From assembly GCF_041435335.1 (NCBI RefSeq), contig NZ_CP108430.1, forward strand, positions 4,074,501 through 4,138,500: 64,000 nt of DNA, written 5' to 3'. The DNA comes from Streptomyces sp. NBC_01283. Lineage in GTDB: Bacteria; Actinomycetota; Actinomycetes; Streptomycetales; Streptomycetaceae. The notes under the pieces are model-generated. The model had not been told where the DNA came from, ran no database searches, and was given only the letters and a program-made list of their open reading frames with translations. Below are positions 47,915 through 56,793 of the stretch, piece by piece. Position numbers and translations under genes: made by a program. The first letter of the stretch is position 1. Every line of letters starts with the position of its first letter.

Positions 47915-48405
47915 GCCGACCTCCGGTAGGGGTCGAGGGACGAGCTGAAGCTGGCCTTCAGCGTCGTCTGCATGTCGAGGCCGAGCAGGCCGAGACCCCG
48001 CACCTTGCAGCTCACTTCCACCGTGAAGAACGTGCCGGAGACGAAGCCGTTGCTCGTCTTCCTGACGTCGACCGGGCCGACGCAGACGTCCGTGAGGTTG
48101 GCCGCCGCTGCCGCCTTCGCCTCGCTCATCGCCGTGCCCTGGTCCTTCTGGATCGAACCGGCACGCGCCGCGTCACGCGCCGCGCCGTCGACGGCGCCCC
48201 GCCCGTCGACGAGCTGGCCGAAGGCCACCAGGACCAGGATGAAGAGGATCATCACGGGCGCGAGGATGACCACCTCGACGGTCGACAGCCCTCGATCCGA
48301 GCTGTGACCCGACCGGCAGCCTGCCCTGTGGCCCGACCCGCCGTCCGACCCGCGGCCCTCTGCGCGCAGCCCATGGAGGACAGCACGGACCCATGCGTTC
48401 CTCAT
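47911..48405 (-). CDS. TadE-like minor pilin 1
   Basis: A 164-residue protein with a Ser/Gly/Arg-rich leader and a prepilin-like site 'DRGLSTVEVVILAP' (Gly then Leu, with Glu at +5), the hallmark of processing by prepilin peptidase. A membrane helix follows, then a small extracellular domain with paired Cys. The ATG at 48405 shares one base with the stop of the next upstream gene. Confidence 0.82.
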   Translation of the reverse strand: MRNAWVRAVLHGLRAEGRGSDGGSGHRAGCRSGHSSDRGLSTVEVVILAPVMILFILVLVAFGQLVDGRGAVDGAARDAARAGSIQKDQGTAMSEAKAAAAANLTDVCVGPVDVRKTSNGFVSGTFFTVEVSCKVRGLGLLGLDMQTTLKASFSSSLDPYRRSA

Positions 48406-48848
48406 CAGCCGTCCTCCTCCACGAACCGCTCCACCGGGCCCGCCGACCGCGCGTGGACCGTCATGTCGAGGCCGGGAAAGACCGTCGGCACCTTCGCGGT
48501 GATCTCCACGCCGACCGTGTTCGCCTTCGGCTCGAACGTCTTCACGTCCGGGTTGAGGACCAACTGGGGGCCGAGCTGCCGGATGTAGTCGTCGACCACG
48601 TCCCGCGCATCGCCCCGCCACCCCGCGTTCTCGTCGGCGGTGGCGCGGGCCTTGCGCGCGCCCGCCTGGGCCGCGGCCTGCGCGACATGATCCGCGAAGA
48701 AGTACAGCGCGAACTGCACCGTCGCGAAGATCATGAAGAAGAGGACCGGAGTGAGCAGCACGAACTCGATCGCGGTCATGCCGGATTCACCGCGGGTGGA
48801 GGCTGCCTCCACCCTGCGGCGTACCCATCGCTTCACGCACCCGCGCAC
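48405..48848 (-). CDS. TadE-like minor pilin 2
   Basis: A 147-residue minor pilin: basic leader, cleavage site after Gly23 in 'ESGMTAIEFVLLTPVLF' with Glu at +5, one membrane helix, and a helical extracellular domain. GTG start. It sits between the major pilin and the first TadE-like gene in the Tad operon. Confidence 0.82.
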   Translation of the reverse strand: MRGCVKRWVRRRVEAASTRGESGMTAIEFVLLTPVLFFMIFATVQFALYFFADHVAQAAAQAGARKARATADENAGWRGDARDVVDDYIRQLGPQLVLNPDVKTFEPKANTVGVEITAKVPTVFPGLDMTVHARSAGPVERFVEEDG

Positions 48849-48883
48849 TCGTCCCCGCCCTTCGCTCCCCGGTCAACGGCTGA

Positions 48884-49135
48884 TCAGCAGGTGCCGTCTG
48901 CGTCAGCGCCCTCGATGCACTTCTTCACGTCCTCCGCGCCGCCCTTCAGCGCGCCGTTGATGACGGCGGCGACCACGCCGACGATCGCCACGACGACCGC
49001 CGAGATGATGACCCACTCGACCGCGGACGCACCGCGGTCGAGCTCGCCGGAGCGGGCACGCTGCACGCGGCCCTTCAGGAAGGTGACCAGGAAGTCCACA
49101 GCCGGGTTGCCGGTGCTGAAGTTCCGTCCGTTCAT
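48884..49135 (-). CDS. Flp-type major pilin
   Basis: An 83-residue prepilin. The leader ends at Gly35 in 'ELDRGASAVEWVIISAVVVA'; Glu40 is at +5 of the mature protein, and the hydrophobic helix forms the pilus core. A short tail ends in Cys with a second Cys ten residues earlier, which might form a disulphide. Cleavage by the prepilin peptidase at 38151 is expected. The ORF in this frame could extend further, but the ATG at 49135 gives the normal pilin length. Confidence 0.85.
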   Translation of the reverse strand: MNGRNFSTGNPAVDFLVTFLKGRVQRARSGELDRGASAVEWVIISAVVVAIVGVVAAVINGALKGGAEDVKKCIEGADADGTC

Positions 49136-49215
49136 GGTGAGTTGTCCTCTCAGGAGTGGGGGGAAGGTTGTCGGGCCGCCCCCGTCGGCCGGCCCGTCCA
49201 TCGCCGTAAAAGTCG

Positions 49216-50151
49216 CTAGACCTGGAACACGCGCATGGCCGCGGGGAAGATCAGGAAGACCAGGAAGCCCGCGCAGAGGAGGAGCTGGGCGACGAGCATC
49301 GACTGGGACTTCTCGCCCGCGCTGCCCTCGATCTCGGCCATCTCGCGGTGCCGCATCGTCTCCGCGCGGGAAGCGAGCGACTCGCGGACCTTCGCGCCGT
49401 CGTCCGCCACGAGGGCGAGCGACGCCGACAGGTCCTTGAGCTCTTCGATGCCCAGTTCCTCGCCGAGGGCGCCGAGTGCCTGCCACTGGCTGATGCCGGT
49501 GATGCGCGCATCGGCCAGGGCGCTCCGGATCCGCTTCGTCGCCCATCCGTCGGAGATCTCCGCCGCCGCCATCAGTGCCTCGGGGAGGCCGCGGCCACCC
49601 GCCAGGCTCATCGACACCAGGTCCAGGTAGGCGCCGATGACACGACGGAGGTCGCGCCGCTTGTCCGCGGCATCCCGACGCACCTCGAGGTCCGGCAGGA
49701 AGAAGAAGAGAACACCGAACGTCAGCGCCAGCCAGACCGGGATGATCGGACTGCTGCCGACACCCAGCGTCCAGATGACGGCGAAGATGAACGGCCCGAA
49801 GAAGACCCCGGTGGCCGCGAGCAGCGTCTTCGTCGCCAGGAACTTCTCCCAGCTGCGGTCGAGCACCGCCAGGTCGGCGCGCAGCGACCGCTGCTCCCAG
49901 CCCTGCTCGAGGTAGAACTCGGCGACCCGCGCGCCCACCCGGGCACGTGTCGAACCCAGCCGGCCGGGGTTCTTCTTGCCGTCACCGGCCGGAGCACGGT
50001 GCGACTCGTAGGCCGCCCCCCGCGCCCGCATCGCGTCGATCCGCGCGACCGTGGCGACCGCACTCCGCTTGGAAGGCATCAGGGCACGTACGAGGGCGTA
50101 GATGCCCAGGCCCATGATCGCGCCGATCACTATCGGCATCGTCAGGCTCAT
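49216..50151 (-). CDS. tadC: TadC-like inner-membrane platform protein
   Basis: A 311-residue type II/IV secretion system F-domain protein. Four hydrophobic helices flank the cytoplasmic helical domain 'MSLAGGRGLPEALMAAAE', the F-domain signature. With TadB it forms the membrane platform that TadA works on. Overlaps tadB by four bases (ATGA). Confidence 0.88.
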   Translation of the reverse strand: MSLTMPIVIGAIMGLGIYALVRALMPSKRSAVATVARIDAMRARGAAYESHRAPAGDGKKNPGRLGSTRARVGARVAEFYLEQGWEQRSLRADLAVLDRSWEKFLATKTLLAATGVFFGPFIFAVIWTLGVGSSPIIPVWLALTFGVLFFFLPDLEVRRDAADKRRDLRRVIGAYLDLVSMSLAGGRGLPEALMAAAEISDGWATKRIRSALADARITGISQWQALGALGEELGIEELKDLSASLALVADDGAKVRESLASRAETMRHREMAEIEGSAGEKSQSMLVAQLLLCAGFLVFLIFPAAMRVFQV

Positions 50152-51206
50152 CGACGTACCCCTTCGGGATTCGCGTAGCCGGTCTGGCCGGGCTGGCCCT
50201 GCGGCCCGGGCTGGCCGGCCTGCCCGTACGGACCGGACGGGCCCGTCAGGGGCGCCTGCTCACCGGCACCGGGGACGGAAGCCGTTCCCGGACCCCGCGG
50301 CCGCACGAACTGCACGCCGGGCTCGTCCCGGACCAGGAAGCGGTCCGGCGTCTCCACGGTGGAGAGCTTGCGCAGCCACCAGAAGCCGAGCGCGAACAGG
50401 CCGCAGACACAGGCGAGTACGAGCTGGCCGACCGCCGTGCCGTACGGCTCGACGAAGTCACGGTTGAAGATCGAGAGGCCGAGGACGAAGGCGATCGACA
50501 CCGCGACCACGATCTGCACCGAGCGTCGCGTCGACGCCCGCTGCGACATCACGCGCTGGCGCATGTCGACCTCTTCGCGCGCCGACTTGGCGAGCGCGCC
50601 GAGCACCTGTCGCAGACCGGGGCCGCGCAGCTTCGCGTTCAGGATCAGCGCCGCCACGATGATGTCCGCGGACGCGTCGTCGATCTCGTCGGCCAGTATC
50701 TGCAGGGCCTCGGGAAGCGGCGTACGCGCACGCAGCCGGTCCACCAGGGCGTCCAGGTGGGGGCGGAGCACCGGGGCAGCCGCCCGCGCCGAAGCGGGGA
50801 TCGCCTGCTCCAGGCCGACCGCGCCCGCGATGGTGTCGCGCAGGGACTCCGTCCAGGCGGCGAGGGCCTCGACGCGCTTCATCTGCGAGCGCTCCTCGGC
50901 CGCTCCGCCGAACAGCTTGTCCCAGAAGAAGACGAGGATGCCGGACGCGATGCCCGCCACCGCCCAGCGCGTGAGCAGCAGGACGACCAGTCCCACGCCG
51001 ATCGCGAGCGAGCCGCGCTGCCCCGCGAACCGGATGAGTTCGCTCATCCGCTCGCTGGCCTTCTGCTTCTCGTGCTCGGGTTTCACCGGCAGACCGCGCA
51101 GCGCGATCGCGAGGACCGCGAGGCCACCGCCGACCGCGATGCCGCAGCCCAGTGCGTACAGGACGGGCAGCGAGAAGAGGCCGCCCATCGAGCCGAGTGA
51201 GTTCAT
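50148..51206 (-). CDS. tadB: TadB-like inner-membrane platform protein
   Basis: A 352-residue F-domain protein paired with TadC. Membrane helices lie at about 12-36 and 68-92, and two more near 245 and 275; 'GLEQAIPASARAAAPVLRPH' is part of the F domain. The last 50 residues are an unusual Gly/Pro/Gln-rich tail with 'GPYGQAGQPGPQGQPGQTG', low in complexity. The ATG at 51206 follows the tadA stop by seven bases. Confidence 0.87.
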   Translation of the reverse strand: MNSLGSMGGLFSLPVLYALGCGIAVGGGLAVLAIALRGLPVKPEHEKQKASERMSELIRFAGQRGSLAIGVGLVVLLLTRWAVAGIASGILVFFWDKLFGGAAEERSQMKRVEALAAWTESLRDTIAGAVGLEQAIPASARAAAPVLRPHLDALVDRLRARTPLPEALQILADEIDDASADIIVAALILNAKLRGPGLRQVLGALAKSAREEVDMRQRVMSQRASTRRSVQIVVAVSIAFVLGLSIFNRDFVEPYGTAVGQLVLACVCGLFALGFWWLRKLSTVETPDRFLVRDEPGVQFVRPRGPGTASVPGAGEQAPLTGPSGPYGQAGQPGPQGQPGQTGYANPEGVRR

Positions 51207-51213
51207 GTCGTGC

Positions 51214-52524
51214 TCACCCCCATTGCCCGGCGGGGCGGTATCCGAATTGGGCCAGGTCGTCCAGGCAGGCGATCGGCGCGTGCGCGACGACCTGCCCGTT
51301 CGAGGCCTCCGCGAAGACCTCGCTGGACAGGACACGGCCGTCGACGCCGTTGACCTCGCGGACCGAGGTCACCATGCGCTGGAGCTTGCCGCCGGTCTGG
51401 TAGTTGTTGCGCCGCTGGATGAAGACGACGAAGTTGACGGCTCCGGCCACGAGCATCTGGCTGGCCTCGATGGGCAGTCGCTCGGCGGCCTGGAGGGCGT
51501 ACGTCGAGATGCGGTTGAAGACCTCACTCGAGCTGTTGGCGTGGATCGTGGAGAGCGAACCGTCGTTGCCCTGGGACATCGCGTTCAGCATCGTCACGAT
51601 CTCGTCGCCGAGGACCTCACCGACGATGACGCGCGAGGGGTTCATGCGCAGCGACCGGCGCACGAGCTCCGCCATCGAGATCATGCCCTGGCCCTCGGAG
51701 TTGGGCAGGCGCTCCTCGAAGGCGACGACGTTCGGGTGCAGGTCGGCGAACTGGTCGAGGCCGAGCTCCAGGGCCCGCTCGACGGTCACCAGACGCTCCT
51801 GCGGCGGGATCTCGTTGGCGAGGGCGCGAAGGAGGGTCGTCTTTCCGGCGTTCGTCGCGCCCGCGATCATGATGTTCTTGCGGGCCCGCACCGCGCACGC
51901 CAGGAAGTGCGCGACCTCGGGGGTCACCGTGCCGTTGCCCACCAGGTCCGACATGAAGACCTTGCCCATGCGGGCACGTCGGATGGAGAGCGCGGGGCGC
52001 CGCGTGACGTCCATGACGGCCGACAGACGCGAGCCGTCGGGGAGCCGGAGGTCGAGCTGCGGGTTGGCGGAGTCGAAGGGGCGCGAGGAGAGACCGGAGT
52101 ACGCACCCAGGATCTGGATGAGCTCGACGAGTTCCTCGTCGGTCTCGGCGACCGGATCGGCCTTGGCCTCACGCCCGTCGGCGTATCCGACGAAGACCTG
52201 GTCGCACCCGTTGATGTCGATGTTCTCGACGTCCGGGTCGTCGAGCAGCGGCTGGAGCCGTCCGACGCCGAAGAGCGCCGCGTGCACGGCGGCCGCGTAC
52301 TTCTCCTCGGTCTCGGCGTCCAGCGGGGTCCGCCCGGCGTTGATCTCTATCCGGGCGTACTCCTCCAGGATCTGGGCGATGACGGCGCGGGCGTACTGCC
52401 GCTCGTCCTCGCCCGACATGGGGGTGACGCCGGAGACCTGGTCCAGGCGGCGCTGCTCGGCGATGCGGTCACCGGCGTCCTGCCGGAACCGCTTCACGAG
52501 CTGGTGATCGACGGGAACACTCAT
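51214..52524 (-). CDS. tadA: TadA/CpaF-type secretion ATPase
   Basis: A 436-residue hexameric ATPase that drives pilus assembly. Walker A is 'AGATNAGKTTLLRAL', the Asp box is 'LEL' near 'RLVTVERALELGLDQF', Walker B lies in 'PSRVIVGEVLGDEIV', and the His box is in 'GSLSTIHANSS'. N-terminal helical domain as in CpaF. It is the energy source of the locus. Confidence 0.93.
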   Translation of the reverse strand: MSVPVDHQLVKRFRQDAGDRIAEQRRLDQVSGVTPMSGEDERQYARAVIAQILEEYARIEINAGRTPLDAETEEKYAAAVHAALFGVGRLQPLLDDPDVENIDINGCDQVFVGYADGREAKADPVAETDEELVELIQILGAYSGLSSRPFDSANPQLDLRLPDGSRLSAVMDVTRRPALSIRRARMGKVFMSDLVGNGTVTPEVAHFLACAVRARKNIMIAGATNAGKTTLLRALANEIPPQERLVTVERALELGLDQFADLHPNVVAFEERLPNSEGQGMISMAELVRRSLRMNPSRVIVGEVLGDEIVTMLNAMSQGNDGSLSTIHANSSSEVFNRISTYALQAAERLPIEASQMLVAGAVNFVVFIQRRNNYQTGGKLQRMVTSVREVNGVDGRVLSSEVFAEASNGQVVAHAPIACLDDLAQFGYRPAGQWG

Positions 52525-53393
52525 CGGCCGGCCCCGTGCGTGCCCGCGTTCCCGTGGGTGCCGGCGGTCCCGTGCATGCCCGCGTTCGGGTTGGCCCAGG
52601 CGGCGCCGTACTGCTGGTAGAGGTCGACGGTCACCTTGCGGGCCGAGCGGATGAGCATGGACTTGTCGAGGCGCCCGCGCTTGCGGCCCGCCAACTGCTC
52701 CGCGCCCGCGGGGTCTTCGGCGAGGGTGCCGACGACGCGGGCACCGGTCTGCGCGGCCACCAGCATGTCGTTGACCTGGTGGACGAGCTTGGCGGAAGTC
52801 GAGGGGTCGGCGATCAGGAGTACGCCGATGAGCGGGGTCGCGAGCGACGCGGCTCCACGCGATCCGCCGTGCAGCTTGGCGGCCAGGGCGGCGGCACGGT
52901 CACGCACGCGCGCGATGGCCTCGGGCTCGGTCCGCGAGACGAGCAGCACGAGGGCGGCCTGCGGGAAGAGCTCGACGGCAGGGGTGTCCCCACTGATGCG
53001 ACCGCAGTCGGCGATCACATCCGCGGGCGCGTGCGGGGAGTCGGCGAGCTGCGAGAAGGCACGCCCGAGGGTCGGCCAGAGGCCCGCGAGCCCGGCGGCC
53101 TGCTCGGCGACGCCGAGCCCGACGAGCACCTCAAGGCCTCCACTCAACGGCTGGGTGTGGTCCCAGAGTTGGTCGGGCACGAGGCCGCGGCGGGCGGTGG
53201 CCGCGATGCTGAGCATCCCGGTGTTGGGGTTGAGCGGTCCGCCGTGCGCGGCGGCACTGCGGTAGACCAGGTCGCCGCCCGCGGGGTCGGTCTCCGCGAC
53301 GAGCACGCGCCGCGGCCAGACGGCTGCGAGCGCGACGGCCGCGGTGGTGACTCCGGGGGACCCCTTGTCGGCAGCGAGAGCAATGAGCGCCAT
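52521..53393 (-). CDS. tadZ: TadZ/CpaE-like MinD-type ATPase
   Basis: A 290-residue ParA/MinD-like protein. The deviant Walker A is 'KGSPGVTTAAVALAA', and 'LVAETDPAGGDLVY' is the motif strand. Such proteins place pili in the cell. The lysine at the usual second position of the deviant motif is retained. The C-terminal 20 residues are a Gly/Thr/His-rich near-repeat (GMHGTAGTHGNAGTHG). Overlaps tadA by four bases. Confidence 0.85.
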   Translation of the reverse strand: MALIALAADKGSPGVTTAAVALAAVWPRRVLVAETDPAGGDLVYRSAAAHGGPLNPNTGMLSIAATARRGLVPDQLWDHTQPLSGGLEVLVGLGVAEQAAGLAGLWPTLGRAFSQLADSPHAPADVIADCGRISGDTPAVELFPQAALVLLVSRTEPEAIARVRDRAAALAAKLHGGSRGAASLATPLIGVLLIADPSTSAKLVHQVNDMLVAAQTGARVVGTLAEDPAGAEQLAGRKRGRLDKSMLIRSARKVTVDLYQQYGAAWANPNAGMHGTAGTHGNAGTHGAGR

Positions 53394-53410
53394 GTCTCTT
53401 CTACTCGCCT

Positions 53411-54145
53411 CTAGTTGCCGTTGGGTGACACTTGGACGAGCGAGACGGCACCGGCGGACGCGGCCCTGGTGACGGCGGCGGCGTCGGCGGTGTCCACCAG
53501 GAGCGTGATGCCGAGGGAACCGGTGCTCACGGTGGCGTCGCTCTTGTCCGCGACGGAGCTGACCTTGGCGCCCGAGACGATCGGCGAGTCACTCGCGCTC
53601 GATCCGGCGGAGCCGCCGGTCTCCTTGTCGCGGCTGCTGGAGGAGGCCGAGTCGCCGACCTGGTAGACGTCCACGCTGTCGCCGGACTTCAGGCCGTCCG
53701 CGGGGTACTGCCCCTCCTTGAGGGAGACGCCCACGGCCGACTTGCCCGCGGGGAGCCCGCCCTTGCCGGAGAACATCTCGCCGACGGCGACGGCACCCTT
53801 GGGGATGGTGTTGGTGGCCTTGAGCTTCCTCAGCTCGGCGAGCTGCGACCACTTCACGTAGTTGATGCTCGCGTCGTCGGCGACCATGACGGAGGTGACG
53901 TTGTCGTCGGTCACCGACTCACCCGCCGCGATCTCCGCCGTCACCTTCACGACCTCCACGCGCTCTCCGGCGCGCAGCACGAGAACGGTGGCGCCGAGTG
54001 CGCCGACGAGGATGAGCAGAACGGCCAGGGCGGCAAGTGCCGGTTTGCGCTCGCGAGGCGGCGCGGGAAGGCGCTCACCGACCGCTGGCTGAACCGGCGC
54101 GGCGGAACGGCTGTTGCCCGCCCCCGTACGCTCTTGGATCTTCAC
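53411..54145 (-). CDS. CpaB/RcpC-like SAF-domain protein
   Basis: A 244-residue protein with a membrane anchor (about 35-60) and a SAF domain ('VKVTAEIAAGESVTDDNV', 'IPKGAVAVGEMF'), as in Flp pilus CpaB/RcpC proteins that help guide the pilus through the envelope. A Ser/Asp-rich insert lies at about 165-190. GTG start. First gene of the operon; the upstream 666 bp has no gene. Confidence 0.82.
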   Translation of the reverse strand: MKIQERTGAGNSRSAAPVQPAVGERLPAPPRERKPALAALAVLLILVGALGATVLVLRAGERVEVVKVTAEIAAGESVTDDNVTSVMVADDASINYVKWSQLAELRKLKATNTIPKGAVAVGEMFSGKGGLPAGKSAVGVSLKEGQYPADGLKSGDSVDVYQVGDSASSSSRDKETGGSAGSSASDSPIVSGAKVSSVADKSDATVSTGSLGITLLVDTADAAAVTRAASAGAVSLVQVSPNGN

Positions 54146-54811
54146 GCAACTGCTCCCCGCACGCCCAAGAAGATTCGGTCATTTTCAGACACTCGCGACT
54201 CTCTTCGCCCGCCTCGGGCGGGCTATTCAGCCCCAGGCACAGTGTCAAGTCATCGCACCGTATCAGCAGCACATAAGCCCCTCAAGGCGCGTTAAGACTG
54301 CTGCGGCCCGCACCCCTCATCGTTATCCACGCGCAATCCGTACTCCATGGTTCCCACGCATTCCCGCAGGGCAGGGAGGGACAGGGATGTGCATACGCGA
54401 ATAACCAACGTTTGCGCAACGGGCTCCGCACGGTGCGGTGATGAGGAACACCAGCCGCCCGGTTGTCCGATGGGCGACTGATCCATCAACCGCACGGATG
54501 ACGCGGGGAGGGGCGGGAGTGGTTCCCGGAGTTTCGGGTTGGGTGGACTTCGGCCATTTGTGGGGGTGGCGTGGGGCGGGGCGGGGGCCACCCGGGGTGC
54601 CAACCCAGGGGCCAACCCTCCCCGCTCAATGAACCCGCACCCGCGCTCCCCCGTCTCACAGTCCGGCACGCACGCCCGAGACCTGCGGCAACGGTGAGTC
54701 AAGTGCGCGCCGCACCAAGAGATCCTGCTCTGATCTGCCCCGATCCGACCCGATCTGATCTGGTTGTATCTGGTCTGATCTGCTCGACACGGAAGTGAAT
54801 TTCAACCCCCC
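54146..54811. other. 666-bp divergent intergenic region, pilus operon to protease
   Basis: No gene seen. It holds a small hairpin GCCCGCC-TCG-GGCGGGC (54207-54223), a G-run stretch that could form a quadruplex (54562-54587) and the GATCTG repeats described below. Promoters for both sides must be here. Confidence 0.5.
54729..54783. repeat. degenerate GATCTG/CGATC repeats before the protease
   Basis: About six partly overlapping copies of a (T/C)(T/C)GATC(T/C)G-type hexamer-octamer within 55 bp, ending about 30 bp before the start codon. Possible regulator binding or simply expanded repeat. Confidence 0.5.
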
Positions 54812-55738
54812 ATGAGACTTTCCTTTCACTCAACTCACTCAAGTCACTCAAGTCGCCCAAGCAAGACCGACCGCGGCGCGAAGCGTCGGATGAAGTCCGC
54901 GGCCACGGCCTTGGCCACGGCGGGCGCGTCCCTGACGCTGGTCGCCACGGCGACGCCGGCGCACGCGATCATCGGCGGCACCGAAGTCCCCACCGACGCG
55001 TACCCGTTCATGGCGGCCCTGATGGACAAGGGCGCCGGCAGCCCGCTGGACCGCCAGTTCTGCGGCGGCAGCCTGGTCACCGCGGACACCGTCATGACGG
55101 CGGCGCACTGTTTGGTGGACGACGCGGGCAAGCCCACCAAGCCGAAGAAGCTCCAGGTGGCGGTGGGCCGCACGGTCCTTTCCGCCTCCGGCCAGGGCCA
55201 GCTGCGCAACGTGGCGAAGGGCGGCGTGGTCGTGCACCCGCGCTACCTCAAGGGCCAGGAGGCGTACGACGTGGCGTTCGTCCAACTCAGCAAGCCGGTC
55301 AGGGGAATCAGCCCGATCGCGCTCCCCACCCAGGGTACGGACGCCCTGATCCGCCCCGGCCAGAAGGCCACGGTCGCGGGCTGGGGAAACACGGACGCGG
55401 AACTCCCCAACACCCCGGACCGCCTCCGCAAGGTAAAGGTCCCCATCCTCTCCCACGCGGAATGCAGGACGAGCTACGCCGAGTACGACTCAAAGGTCAA
55501 CTTCTGCGCGGGAGTCGAGTCCAAGGACTCCTGCCAGGGCGACAGCGGCGGCCCCATCTTCCGCAACGTCCCCGGCCGCAGGGCCCCGATCCAGATAGGC
55601 GTCGTCTCGTACGGCGACGGCTGCGGGGCACAGGGCGCACCGGGCGTCTACACGTCGGTGAGTTCGTCGAAGCTGTGGAAGACGCTGGATGAGTCGGCGG
55701 CAGGCAAGAAGGTAAAGCGGGCGATGAACCGCCGCTGA
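54812..55738 (+). CDS. secreted trypsin-like serine protease
   Basis: A 308-residue S1-family endopeptidase. The N-terminal part (about 1-52) is a basic stretch plus hydrophobic signal sequence ending 'ATPAHAIIGG'. The mature N terminus is expected at Ile53. The catalytic triad is His99 (TAAHC), Asp153 (YDVAF) and Ser245 (GDSGGP). Asp239, six residues before Ser245, is at the position of chymotrypsin Asp189, so cleavage after Arg or Lys is predicted. Six or more Cys could form disulphides. The start is uncertain: the ATG at 54812 lies next to a 9-bp tandem repeat (54826-54861) encoding Ser/His-rich residues, and an ATG at 54890 is a plausible shorter start. Confidence 0.9.
   Translation: MRLSFHSTHSSHSSRPSKTDRGAKRRMKSAATALATAGASLTLVATATPAHAIIGGTEVPTDAYPFMAALMDKGAGSPLDRQFCGGSLVTADTVMTAAHCLVDDAGKPTKPKKLQVAVGRTVLSASGQGQLRNVAKGGVVVHPRYLKGQEAYDVAFVQLSKPVRGISPIALPTQGTDALIRPGQKATVAGWGNTDAELPNTPDRLRKVKVPILSHAECRTSYAEYDSKVNFCAGVESKDSCQGDSGGPIFRNVPGRRAPIQIGVVSYGDGCGAQGAPGVYTSVSSSKLWKTLDESAAGKKVKRAMNRR
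54826..54861 (+). repeat. 9-bp tandem repeat in the protease leader
   Basis: TCACTCAAC, TCACTCAAG twice, TCGCCCAAG, four units in frame. They encode 'STHSSHSSRPS'-like residues; copy number could vary between strains. Confidence 0.6.
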
Positions 55739-55764
55739 TCTGCCGCGCTGCTGGGCTGTGCGGT

Positions 55765-55804
55765 CGGGAGAGCCGGGATCATCCTCCGGGCCAGGGCTCT
55801 CCCG
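55765..55804 (+). terminator. terminator after the protease gene
   Basis: Ten-bp stem CGGGAGAGCC/GGCTCTCCCG with a 20-base loop that can fold further, 26 bases after the stop codon. Confidence 0.65.
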
Positions 55805-56124
55805 CCGTTCCGCCCCGCAAGTACCCGTGCTCAGGCGCGGAGTTACCAGCTACGTCCGAATCACGGGAAGTTGGTTCCCCCGGCGAGTGCTTCGTGCAGC
55901 GCGGCGCTCTCCCCATCAGGCAGGTGGTCGGCTCGCAGTCGGGCGGAGCACCCTGCGCGGCCAATGCTTCGACGACCATGTCCACGGCTTCAGGTGGGGC
56001 GTCCACGTCACCCAGCGCCGGGAGGAGGAGCAGGCGGATGTGCGGGTCGCTGCATCCGGCGGCGTCCGATGCCGGGGCCGGGAGCAAGGCCGCCAGCTCC
56101 GGCCAGCAGCCGTGCCATCACCAT
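55779..56124 (-). pseudogene. possible frameshifted gene remnant
   Basis: From an ATG at 56124 the frame reads 'MVMARLLA', then a one-base shift at about 56100 leads into a long frame 'ELAALLPAPASDAAGCSD' with normal high-GC codon use ending at 55779. No full-length intact gene fits here. It may be the end of a decayed gene or a small gene with a different start. Low certainty. Confidence 0.35.
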
Positions 56125-56151
56125 GTTGGGCAGCAACTTCTTCTACGACGG

Positions 56152-56793
56152 CTATTCCGCGAAGCGGAATGTTGACGTCACTGCGTCGAAGATGTCGAAG
56201 AAGGAGTCGGCCAGGTCCAGGACCTGGCTGCTTCCCGCCACCAGCGCGACCTTGCCCTCCTGGCCCGGTACCGGGATGAACGTCTGCATCAGTACGACGC
56301 GGATCGTGCGGTCGTCGCCGGGGACCGAGATGTCCTCGATGCCGTACGTGCGCGCCGCCATCCCCACTCCCGGGATGTCGACCGTCTTCACCTTGCGGTA
56401 CGTGTCGCCCTCGCGCTTGGCCTCTCGTACGCCGAGCTGGGCCACGATCGCTGCGGGGTCGGTCGGCAGCACGTCGCCGTTCGACGTGCGGGCGCCGACC
56501 AGGGAGACCGTGACCGAGCCGGTGATCGGCGTGTCGCCGCCGAAGCTCTCCGCCATGCAGCCGCAGTAGAGGGCGCCGGACTGCCAGGCCTCCTTGGACG
56601 CCTTGCGCAGGAAGGCCTCGAAGGTGTTGCGGTGCGGCTCCAGCTCGGGGCGCTCGCGTACGCGGTCGTTGATCATCTGCCGGATGCCGGCGTCGCGCGA
56701 CTCCGGGCGGACGTCGAACTCCCACCAGGTCTCCGGCACCTTGATGCTGAAACCGCCGCGGGCGATGGTCTGCGCTTCGGTGTAGCGGGCCAT
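56152..56793 (-). CDS. module B member of the shared Mog1/PsbP-like family
   Basis: A 213-residue soluble protein clearly related to the one at 46399: 'SIKVPETWWEFDVRPESRD', 'KASKEAWQSGALYCGCMAE', 'TGSVTVSLVGA', 'TFIPVPGQEGKVALVAG' and the C-terminal 'LADSFFDIFDAVTSTFRF' align almost column by column. It stands alone on the minus strand, divergent from the lipoprotein gene at 57108. The ATG at 56793 has GGGGACAACAGC upstream. A chaperone-type role is inferred, as for its paralog. Confidence 0.68.
   Translation of the reverse strand: MARYTEAQTIARGGFSIKVPETWWEFDVRPESRDAGIRQMINDRVRERPELEPHRNTFEAFLRKASKEAWQSGALYCGCMAESFGGDTPITGSVTVSLVGARTSNGDVLPTDPAAIVAQLGVREAKREGDTYRKVKTVDIPGVGMAARTYGIEDISVPGDDRTIRVVLMQTFIPVPGQEGKVALVAGSSQVLDLADSFFDIFDAVTSTFRFAE

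Noticed and set aside
47438..54145. Outer-membrane secretin gene for the pilus
   Set aside because: None is present, and none is expected in a Gram-positive Tad system.
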